From positions 372,001 to 436,000 of the forward strand of contig NZ_PJRO01000004.1 of the NCBI RefSeq assembly GCF_002858745.1: a stretch of DNA of 64,000 nt. The letters run 5' to 3'. Below the pieces are notes generated by a model, which had not been told where the DNA came from, searched no databases, and saw only the letters and a program-made list of their open reading frames with translations. The DNA comes from Mesorhizobium loti (GTDB taxonomy: Bacteria > Pseudomonadota > Alphaproteobacteria > Rhizobiales > Rhizobiaceae). How positions within the stretch are numbered: the first letter of the stretch is position 1; each line of letters opens with the position of its first letter. Below are positions 55,189-62,475 of the stretch, one piece after another. The translations under genes and the position numbers were made by a program.

Positions 55189-57831
55189 CTAAGCTAGCGT
55201 CCGCTCGACAATGTCTTTCAGGTCGGCCGAGAGTTTGTCCTGGCCGAGGATCGACACCAGGGCCTCGCGCGCTTTGCCTTGCCGCGCGGGTTCCAGCGAG
55301 CGCCATGACCGCATTGCGGTGGCAAGCCGGGCGGCGACCTGCGGATTGCGCTTTTCAACCTCCAGAACGGTGTCGGCAAAGAAGCGGTAGCTTTCTCCGT
55401 CGGCACGGTGGAAGCCAGTCTGGTTGGCGCCTGCAAAAGTTCCGATCAGCGCGCGCACCCGGTTGGGATTGTCGATCGAAAAGGCTGGGTGGCTGGTCAG
55501 TGCTCGTACGGTTTCCAGCGCGCGCTGCCCCGGAACCCCGGCCTGGATGATGAACCATTTATCCATCACCAGCGCATCGCCTAAATATTGTTTCTCGAAC
55601 TGTTTCAAGGCCTTGTCGGCTTGGGTGGAATCAGCGTGACGGTGTGCCAGGACGGTCAGGGCCGCTGCCCTGTCGGTCATATTGGTAGCGTTGTCGAAGT
55701 GGTTGGCGGCGAGGTCGGCGCCGTCCGGCAACAGCGCAAGATAGTCGAGCAGCACGTTGCGCAAAGCGCGCCGGCCAGCACCATCCGCATCAGGCTGGAA
55801 CGGCCCGTTATCGCGCAATTCTTCGTAGAGGCGTCTGAAGCCCTGTTCATTGGCTGCGGCCAAGGTACGGGCGAATGCCTGTCGTGCTGCCAGGATGGCA
55901 TCGGGATCAATTCCCTTGCCGATCTCGCGAGCGATATCGGCTTCGCCGGGCAAGGTCAGTGCCAGCGCGCGGAACGCCGGCTCCAGTGAGGTGTCGGCGG
56001 CGATACGCCCGGCCAGGGCGTTCAGATGCTCGCCGAATTGCGGACGTTTCCCACCAAGGACGTTGCGGAAGCCGGCGATCAGCGCATCGGTGAGCAATGT
56101 GTTGAAGGCCTGCCAGCGCGAGAAGGCATCGCCGTCGTTGCCGGCCAGGAAGATCAGGTCTTCCTGCTTCTGTTCCAGCGAAAGCGTGATCGGTGCGGAG
56201 AAACCACGATTGAGCGAAAGCACAGGCCGCTCGGAGATACCAGTGAAGCGTATCGACTGGTGCCGCTTGCGCAGGTGGATGACACTCGCCTCGACTGTCG
56301 CACCTTCGACGCTGCCGTAAGTCAGATCCTTGCCATCGGCACCGACAAGGCCGAACGCCAGCGGTATGTGCATCAGCCGTTTGCGGCTTTCAGACGGCGT
56401 TGGAGCAAGTGACTGCCCGACCTCGAGCGTGAACACCCGCGCGGCCTGATCGTAGCTGGAGCTCACCGTCACATGGGGCGTGCCGGCCTGATGATACCAC
56501 AGCGCGAACTGGGAGAGATCGCGGCCCGATACATCCTCGAACACCTTGAGGAAATCGTCGATGGTGGCGGCCTCGCCGTCATGGCGCTCGAAATAAAGGT
56601 CCATGCCGGCGCGAAAGGCCTCGGTGCCCAGGATGGTGCGGATCATGCGCACCACTTCCGAGCCCTTTTCATAGACAGTCGCCGTGTAGAAGTTGTTGAT
56701 CTCGCGGTATCGACGCGGCCGCACCGGATATGCCAGCGGACCCTGGTCTTCCGGGAATTGATGGGCGCGCAGCGTGCGCACTTCGGCGATGCGCTTTACC
56801 GGGCGCGAACGCTCGTCCGCCGAGAACTCGTGATCGCGATAGACAGTCAGCCCCTCCTTCAGACAGAGCTGGAACCAGTCGCGGCAAGTGATTCTGTTTC
56901 CTGTCCAATTGTGGAAGTATTCATGCGCGATGATCGCCTCGATGTTGGCGAAGTCGGCGTCGGTCGCGGTCTGCTCGTCGGCCAGCACATATTTGTCGTT
57001 GAAGATGTTGAGGCCCTTGTTCTCCATCGCGCCCATGTTGAAATCGGAGACGGCAACGATGTTGAAGACGTCGAGATCGTATTCCCGGCCGAACTTCTCC
57101 TCGTCCCATTTCATCGAGCGTTTGAGAGCGTCCATGGCATAACCGGCCAACACTTCCTTGCCGTGCTCGACATAAATGCCGAGATCGACCTTGCGCCCGG
57201 ACAGGGTGGTGAACTCGTCGGCCACTTTGCCGAGACTGCCGGCGACAAGCGCGAACAGATAGCTCGGTTTCGGGAATGGATCATGCCAGACGGCGAAATG
57301 TTTTCCGTTTTTGAGATTGCCTTGCTCTACCGGGTTGCCGTTGGAGAGCAAAAGCGGCGCTTCGGTGCGGTCCGCCTCGATGCGCACGGTGTAGACCGAG
57401 AGAATGTCAGGCCGGTCCAGGAAATAGGTGATGCGGCGAAAGCCCTCGGCCTCGCATTGTGTGCAGTAGACGCCGCTGGAGCGATAGAGGCCCATCAGTG
57501 CGCTGTTCGTCGACGGGTTCACATCCGTCTCGATGGTCAGCCGGAAGGATTTGGCAGGTGGCGCGACGATGGTCAGTTGGTCCGGTGTCGCGGCATAGTT
57601 GGTCGTGCCAAGCGGCTTGCCGTCGATCGATACGCCGACAAGCTCTAGCTCATCCCCGTCCAGCACCAGCGCGGTTCCCGCGGCCACGCCGTGCCGGCGC
57701 TCGATGGTGAGGGTGGCGGTAATCCGGGTCGCTTCACTGGAAAGCGAGAAGGTCAGCTCGGTCTTTGGGATCAGGTAGTCGCTGGGGCGATAATCTTCGA
57801 GCCTGAAGACCTGGCCGGTATCTGTACGCAT
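55189..57831 (-). CDS. pepN: aminopeptidase N (M1 family)
   Basis: 880 residues. Substrate N-terminus motif GAMEN (about 263), zinc site HEYFHNW (about 298-304) with Glu in KEGLTVYRDHEFS about 18 residues later, and the C-terminal PepN-type helical domain. Broad-specificity cytoplasmic removal of N-terminal residues from peptides. Length matches Gram-negative PepN. Single gene with a hairpin after it. Confidence 0.95.
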   Translation of the reverse strand: MRTDTGQVFRLEDYRPSDYLIPKTELTFSLSSEATRITATLTIERRHGVAAGTALVLDGDELELVGVSIDGKPLGTTNYAATPDQLTIVAPPAKSFRLTIETDVNPSTNSALMGLYRSSGVYCTQCEAEGFRRITYFLDRPDILSVYTVRIEADRTEAPLLLSNGNPVEQGNLKNGKHFAVWHDPFPKPSYLFALVAGSLGKVADEFTTLSGRKVDLGIYVEHGKEVLAGYAMDALKRSMKWDEEKFGREYDLDVFNIVAVSDFNMGAMENKGLNIFNDKYVLADEQTATDADFANIEAIIAHEYFHNWTGNRITCRDWFQLCLKEGLTVYRDHEFSADERSRPVKRIAEVRTLRAHQFPEDQGPLAYPVRPRRYREINNFYTATVYEKGSEVVRMIRTILGTEAFRAGMDLYFERHDGEAATIDDFLKVFEDVSGRDLSQFALWYHQAGTPHVTVSSSYDQAARVFTLEVGQSLAPTPSESRKRLMHIPLAFGLVGADGKDLTYGSVEGATVEASVIHLRKRHQSIRFTGISERPVLSLNRGFSAPITLSLEQKQEDLIFLAGNDGDAFSRWQAFNTLLTDALIAGFRNVLGGKRPQFGEHLNALAGRIAADTSLEPAFRALALTLPGEADIAREIGKGIDPDAILAARQAFARTLAAANEQGFRRLYEELRDNGPFQPDADGAGRRALRNVLLDYLALLPDGADLAANHFDNATNMTDRAAALTVLAHRHADSTQADKALKQFEKQYLGDALVMDKWFIIQAGVPGQRALETVRALTSHPAFSIDNPNRVRALIGTFAGANQTGFHRADGESYRFFADTVLEVEKRNPQVAARLATAMRSWRSLEPARQGKAREALVSILGQDKLSADLKDIVERTLA

Positions 57832-57988
57832 CCGTCGATTTTTCCTGATGATTTCGGCGTAGCCAGCATCCGCTGGGACAAGATAAAAAGAGGTTGCGGC
57901 TCTTTACACGAAACCGTCCCTCGACAAAACTGTCGGTACACTCATCTCAAGGCCTTTCCAGCCTTCTCCAATCCCCCATGAGGTTGCC

Positions 57989-58186
57989 ATGACTGTCGTC
58001 ACGCCCAAATTCGGGATGGGCGCTTCGGTCCGCCGGGTCGATGAGGCCGGTACGATCGGCGCCACGCCGGCAGCGCTCAATGCCGTGACCGATGCGCTTT
58101 ATCGCGCCTACGGCATCAAACATATCGACATACCGGCGACACCGTCGTGCATCTGGGGGGCGATACGGGACGCCGGCATGCAGTGA
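57989..58186 (+). pseudogene. internally deleted relic of a molybdenum hydroxylase large subunit (CoxL-like)
   Basis: A 65-residue frame with ribosome site GAGG. Residues 1-16 (TPKFGMGASVRR) look like the first residues of CoxL/xanthine dehydrogenase-type large subunits, while residues 19-60 (EAGTIGATPAALNAVTDALY, then GIKHIDIPATPSCIWGAI) match their extreme C-terminus. The roughly 700 residues that bind the molybdopterin cofactor are absent. The frame is intact across the join, so a clean in-frame deletion seems to have fused both ends. The last bases overlap the GTG start of the DMT transporter. Probably non-functional as an enzyme. Confidence 0.7.
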
Positions 58187-59133
58187 CGTCAAATGCATCT
58201 TCCGTCCAGCCGCATACGCTGGTTGGCATCACGCTGAAGATACTCTCGGTTTCGGTGTTCGTGGCGATGTCGTCGCTGATCAAGGCCGCAGGCGAACTGC
58301 CTGCCGGCCAGATCGTTTTCTACCGCTCCTTCTTCGCCATCTTCCCGATCCTGATCTTCCTCGGTTTCCGTCGCGAATTGCGCACCGCCTTTTCCACCAA
58401 GCGTCCGCTCAACCACATCGCGCGCGGCGTGGTCGGGGTCTGCGCCATGGGCTTCGGCTTCTTTGCGTTGACTCGCCTCCCGCTGCCGGAAGCGATCACG
58501 TTGAACTACGCGCAACCCCTACTGGTGGTGGTCTTCAGCGCCATCTTTCTGGGAGAGACCATCCGCGTCTACCGCTGGGGGGCAGTCATCGTCGGCTTGA
58601 TCGGCGTTATCATCATTTCATGGCCGACGCTCACCTTGCTGCGCTCCGGTGCTGCGCTCGGCGACCAGGAAGTGCTCGGTGTCATTGCCGCGTTCATCGC
58701 GGCGGCGATCTCGGCGGTTGCCATGCTTCTGGTACGAAGCCTTGTGCACAGCGAACGCACTGCAACCATTGTTCTGTGGTTCTCGCTGACGGCGAGCATC
58801 CTGGCCCTGCTGACCATCCCGTTCGGCTGGCAGGCGCTGGCGACAAGACAGGTCGTTCTGCTCATCCTGGCTGGTTTCTGCGGTGGGCTGGGACAGATCC
58901 TCATGACCTCGGCTTATCGCCATGCCGAGGCCTCGGTCGTGGCGCCGTTCGAATACACCTCGATGCTGCTCAGCATCGTCGTCGGCTATCTCGCCTTCGG
59001 CGATGTGCCGACGCTGCACATGCTGGTGGGCGGAGCGATCGTGGTTGCCGCCGGTCTTTTCATCATCTGGCGCGAGCGGCAGCTCGGTCTCGAGCGGGCG
59101 GCTGCACGGAAGGCCTCGCAGCCGCCCGGCTGA
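58183..59133 (+). CDS. DMT-superfamily (EamA) transporter
   Basis: About 316 residues with ten hydrophobic helices in two EamA repeats (about 15-150 and 165-300): IVFYRSFFAIFPILIFLGF, ALTRLPLPEAITLNYAQPLL and TSAYRHAEASVVAPFEYTSM are typical of the family. Probably exports or imports small metabolites; substrate unknown. The GTG at 58183 overlaps the stop of the relic frame (GTGA), so translation may be coupled to it. Confidence 0.88.
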   Translation: MTSNASSVQPHTLVGITLKILSVSVFVAMSSLIKAAGELPAGQIVFYRSFFAIFPILIFLGFRRELRTAFSTKRPLNHIARGVVGVCAMGFGFFALTRLPLPEAITLNYAQPLLVVVFSAIFLGETIRVYRWGAVIVGLIGVIIISWPTLTLLRSGAALGDQEVLGVIAAFIAAAISAVAMLLVRSLVHSERTATIVLWFSLTASILALLTIPFGWQALATRQVVLLILAGFCGGLGQILMTSAYRHAEASVVAPFEYTSMLLSIVVGYLAFGDVPTLHMLVGGAIVVAAGLFIIWRERQLGLERAAARKASQPPG

Positions 59134-59952
59134 TCAGGCTCGTCCTGCCGTCTCCGCCCGTTCAAGTGAAAGGCGGATCAGAGCCTGCCGCGTTTCTTCG
59201 TCGGCCGGAAAGAAGGTTTCGATCGCGAGCTCCGAAAGCGTCACGTCGAGCGGCGTGCCGAACACGGTGGTGGTGCTGATGAAGGACAGCACAGTGTCAC
59301 CAAGCCGCAGCCGCAAGGGGTGGACGATGGCATTGGTCTCCGGCTTCGGAGGCCTCGTGCTTGAAAGGGTGGGATAGGCCCGCAGTTCTTCCTCCAGCGC
59401 TTCAAGGACGGGATCGGCCGAGGTTTCGATCTGCTGTTTCAGCCGCTCCAGGAGATGCGCGCGCCATTCGGCGAGATTGGCGATGTTCGGTGCGACGCCC
59501 TGGGGATGCAGGCTGAGCCGCAACACGTTGACCGGTGCCTGCAGGAGCGACGGGTCGCTGACGCCTGCGAGCATCGGGGCAAGGGCGTCGTTGGCGACAA
59601 CGAGGTTCCAGTGCCGGTCAACGGCGAGTGCGGGAAACGGCTCATGCCCTTTCAGCACCAGTTTCACTGCTTCCATCGCCGGTGCTAGATCGGGGTCAGT
59701 CATTGAGCGTTCACCGAAGGACGGTGCGAAACCAGCTGCCAGAAGGATCTGATTGCGCTGTCTGAGCGGTACCGAAAGCTGTTCCGAGAGCCGCAGCACC
59801 ATTTCCCGCGATGGCGTGGCGCGGCCACTTTCCACGAAGCTCAGATGCCGCTGCGAGATTTCGGCTTCCATGGCGAGGTCTAGCTGACTCATGCGTCGGC
59901 GCGTGCGCCATTCGCGAATGAGGGTACCGGCGGAAATCTGGGTCGTGTTCAT
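59134..59952 (-). CDS. XRE-family regulator with MmyB-like ligand domain
   Basis: 272 residues from ATG 59952. N-terminal helix-turn-helix (TLIREWRTRRRMSQLDLAME; ISQRHLSFVESGRATPSREM, about 8-55), then the MmyB-like PAS-related domain (PALAVDRHWNLVVANDALAP near 110) to the end. This family often binds fatty acid-like ligands and regulates neighbours. Divergent from a small membrane protein gene, the likely target. The in-frame extension to 60030 is not favoured. Confidence 0.92.
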   Translation of the reverse strand: MNTTQISAGTLIREWRTRRRMSQLDLAMEAEISQRHLSFVESGRATPSREMVLRLSEQLSVPLRQRNQILLAAGFAPSFGERSMTDPDLAPAMEAVKLVLKGHEPFPALAVDRHWNLVVANDALAPMLAGVSDPSLLQAPVNVLRLSLHPQGVAPNIANLAEWRAHLLERLKQQIETSADPVLEALEEELRAYPTLSSTRPPKPETNAIVHPLRLRLGDTVLSFISTTTVFGTPLDVTLSELAIETFFPADEETRQALIRLSLERAETAGRA

Positions 59953-60156
59953 GAAATCCTGCGTTGTCGAAAGGAAGGAAACCGCTCTCTGCGCGTCTCG
60001 GCCGTCGTAGCTGCGTGTCGGGACGGTCATAAATCTATGGCGGAGAAAAATTCATTTCCATTACCTGGCGCGTAATCGCCGTGGCTGAGCCGGCCTGACA
60101 ATCTCCGTTCATCAGATGCCGGACGGTCCGCAGCATCATGAACCTGGAGAAAGACC
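59953..60156. promoter_or_regulatory. divergent promoter region of XRE regulator and membrane protein
   Basis: 204 bases. An imperfect dyad GGAGAAAAATTCATTTCC (about 60040-60060) is the best operator candidate. No clear sigma-70 pair was identified. Confidence 0.35.
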
Positions 60157-60546
60157 ATGCAGATTTCCGTTTCCCCGTTCCTCCGCAATGTGCTGCTGCT
60201 CGATGCGCTGGCGAGTGGTGCCACGGCCATCATCCTGCTCGGCGGTGCTCATATGCTGAGCCCGCTGCTGGACATTCCCCAGAACCTGCTGTTCTGGGCC
60301 GGTGCTACGCTTGTGCCCTTTGTGTTGATGGTACTCGGCGTGTCACGCCAACACACTGTGTCGCGCACCATGCTGGTCGAGATCATCGCGATCAATGCGT
60401 TGTGGGTCGTCGCCAGCTTTGGCCTGTTGGTCTCCGGTGTCGTCTCGCCGAACCTGCTCGGTATCGCCTTCGTCAGCGCGCAGGCCATCGCCGTGGCTCT
60501 GTTTGCCGAGTTGCAATATGTCGGCCTGCGTCGCCAGGCGGCCTGA
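60157..60546 (+). CDS. small four-helix integral membrane protein
   Basis: 129 residues: a 13-residue lead, then four hydrophobic helices (about 14-35, 45-63, 70-95, 100-120). A CTGGAGAAAGACC ribosome site precedes the start. It resembles small hypothetical membrane proteins of Rhizobiales and Burkholderia, usually next to an MmyB-type regulator as here. Function unknown; expression probably controlled by that regulator. Confidence 0.8.
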   Translation: MQISVSPFLRNVLLLDALASGATAIILLGGAHMLSPLLDIPQNLLFWAGATLVPFVLMVLGVSRQHTVSRTMLVEIIAINALWVVASFGLLVSGVVSPNLLGIAFVSAQAIAVALFAELQYVGLRRQAA

Positions 60547-60612
60547 TAAAAGGGGCCTGTCGATTCCGAATCTTGTCTGCCCGGTACCGTCAGGGTCCCG
60601 GGCAAGATTTGC

Positions 60613-61470
60613 TCACGAAAGCGAGCGCAGTTTCATCTTCACTTCGACGAAATCGCGCCACGCCAGCCGCTTATGCGCGGGAGTCCGCAGCAGATAGGCG
60701 GGGTGCAGGGTCGGCATTGCCGGAATTGTCGTGCCACCTGCGGTCATGTGGGCACGCCAGTTGCCACGCAATCTCAGGATGCCCTCGGTGGTATTGAGCA
60801 AGGTCTTGGCCGAAGGCCCGCCCAGATTGACCAGAACCTTCGGATTGACGAGTTCGATCTGTCGTTCGATGAACGGCCGGCAGATCTCCGTCTCGTGCGG
60901 GGTTGGCGTGCGGTTGCCCGGCGGTCGCCACGGGATGACGTTGGCGATGTAGGCTGAATTGCGGTCGAGGCCGATCGCCGCCAGGATTCGGTCGAGCAGC
61001 CGGCCTGAGCGGCCGACAAAAGGCAGCCCTTCCAGGTCCTCGTCGCGGCCCGGCGCTTCGCCGACCAGCATCAGGGCGGCATTCGGATTGCCGTCGGCGA
61101 AGACGAGGTTCTTGGCGGTGAATTTCAGGTTGCAGCCGTCGAAGCCGGCCATGGCCTCGCGCAATTCGTCAAGGTTGGAAGCTCGGCTGGCAAGCTGGCG
61201 CGCGAGCTGGGCCTGTGCTTCATCTGGCACCGCGGCGGTAGCGGGACCACGCTGAGGTGGTGCGGCGGGGCTGTTTTCCACAAAAGCTTGAGGGCGGCGA
61301 TCCGGGGAAGGCTCGGGAGCGGAAGCTGGACGCGCGGCGGCCTGGGCTTGCGCCATTTCTGCAAAGCGGTCCACCGGCTCTTCAGCCAAGGCCTCGTCGA
61401 CCCCGGCTTCCATATAGAAGGCCAGCAGCTCGTGTAGCTCCGGTCTGTTTTGGGGCGAGGGGATATTCAT
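60613..61470 (-). CDS. family 4-like uracil-DNA glycosylase
   Basis: 285 residues. An N-terminal Pro/Ala-rich extension (about 40-95), then the glycosylase domain: VGEAPGRDEDLEGLPFVGRS (motif 1, about 136-155), IPWRPPGNRTPTPHETEICR and the uracil/His motif LHPAYLLRTPAHKR (about 255-268). It would excise uracil from DNA. Of the four cysteines that bind the iron-sulfur cluster in family 4 enzymes, two are replaced (Phe110 and Trp181) and two kept (Cys113 and Cys197). The same ETF-QO and UDG pairing is common in Rhizobiales. Confidence 0.9.
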   Translation of the reverse strand: MNIPSPQNRPELHELLAFYMEAGVDEALAEEPVDRFAEMAQAQAAARPASAPEPSPDRRPQAFVENSPAAPPQRGPATAAVPDEAQAQLARQLASRASNLDELREAMAGFDGCNLKFTAKNLVFADGNPNAALMLVGEAPGRDEDLEGLPFVGRSGRLLDRILAAIGLDRNSAYIANVIPWRPPGNRTPTPHETEICRPFIERQIELVNPKVLVNLGGPSAKTLLNTTEGILRLRGNWRAHMTAGGTTIPAMPTLHPAYLLRTPAHKRLAWRDFVEVKMKLRSLS

Positions 61471-61604
61471 GGCCGCACCATCTTCCGATGGCGTGCGATT
61501 TTCAAGCCTGGAGCGGAGTGCGATCGGGCATTCTGCTCCCTCTCTTTGTCTGGCGTCCGAGAAGCTGCGATTTTTTGTTTGCAGAGCTTCGGTTCGCGAT
61601 CACG

Positions 61605-62249
61605 CTAGCTTGAGGGAATCCGCGGGTCCTGCATCAGATAGAAGGTCCAGCGCGGCGTATAGTCGGTGATCAGGAACTCGAACTCGGCCGTTTCCAGCGG
61701 ATCGACCTTTCCTTTGGTGAACAGCAGCCGGTCATAAGGTTCGAAGTTGCGGTCGAAGGTCGTAAAATTCGACGACGCTATGTTTTCCGGCGTCTTGTTG
61801 CGCTGATCGAAGGAGAGGCCATCGCCGAATACACTCGGCTGATCGAGTATCTCCTGTAGTTCGAACTGGAACTCCACCCAGGCATGGCCGCTGCTGTTGA
61901 GCGCGTTGATGCGCATGTAGATGATGCCGCTGGCGTAATCGCCCGTGCTGTCGAAGGGTTGGATCGGCTTGATGGTGCGGATCGTCAGGGTCACCGGTGT
62001 CGCGGAACTGAATTCCTCGTCGATGACGATCGGATCCGCGCGTGTGCCCTTGCCGGAAACGCCCCTGATGCGGAAGCCGCCGAGCTCGTCGGAAAAGGAA
62101 TAAGCTCCGCTTTCCCAAACCTTTTGTTTCTTTTGGGCGAGAGTCGGGGAGACTAATAAAAGAAAGCCGAGGACAGCCGCCGGCCACAATGAGCCTGAAG
62201 CGGAACTGAGGCGCGACGTTGCTAAGCCGGCTGGCCCATGAATGCGCAT
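61605..62249 (-). CDS. exported protein, function unknown
   Basis: About 214 residues. A signal-like helix (LWPAAVLGFLLLVSPTLAQ, about 21-39) then a periplasmic beta-rich domain (YSFSDELGGFRIRGVSGKGT; VTLTIRTIKPIQPFD; HAWVEFQFELQEIL) ending in TDYTPRWTFYLMQDPRIP. I believe relatives occur in Rhizobiales, but know no domain name. The start may be the second ATG. Divergent from the ETF-QO gene. Confidence 0.7.
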   Translation of the reverse strand: MRIHGPAGLATSRLSSASGSLWPAAVLGFLLLVSPTLAQKKQKVWESGAYSFSDELGGFRIRGVSGKGTRADPIVIDEEFSSATPVTLTIRTIKPIQPFDSTGDYASGIIYMRINALNSSGHAWVEFQFELQEILDQPSVFGDGLSFDQRNKTPENIASSNFTTFDRNFEPYDRLLFTKGKVDPLETAEFEFLITDYTPRWTFYLMQDPRIPSS

Positions 62250-62312
62250 GAACAGGACTATGACCGATAACCGGTGTCTCGAAAAGCGTCAGTTTTCAAG
62301 CGTATCCTCTAA

Positions 62313-62341
62313 TTGACGTTTACGTGAACGTAAAATATTCT
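62313..62341 (+). promoter_or_regulatory. sigma-70 promoter with overlapping LiuR-like operator before ETF-QO
   Basis: TTGACG (62313-62318), 17-base spacer, TATTCT (62336-62341). The spacer holds the dyad TTTACG-TGAA-CGTAAA (62319-62334), and the wider site TTGACGTTTACGTGAACG resembles operators of the MerR-type regulator LiuR, which controls branched-chain amino acid catabolism and ETF-QO in other proteobacteria. Confidence 0.65.
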
Positions 62342-62475
62342 GACGAAGGTGACGGCTTCGCCTCTTGCGAATGCGATGCCGTCGTTCCATGCCGGTTTCG
62401 CGTCGCGGAATGATGCGCTATGGAGCGCAAGAGCCAGCAATATGCCGGAACGGCAAGCCAGTGCGGAGGGACCTG

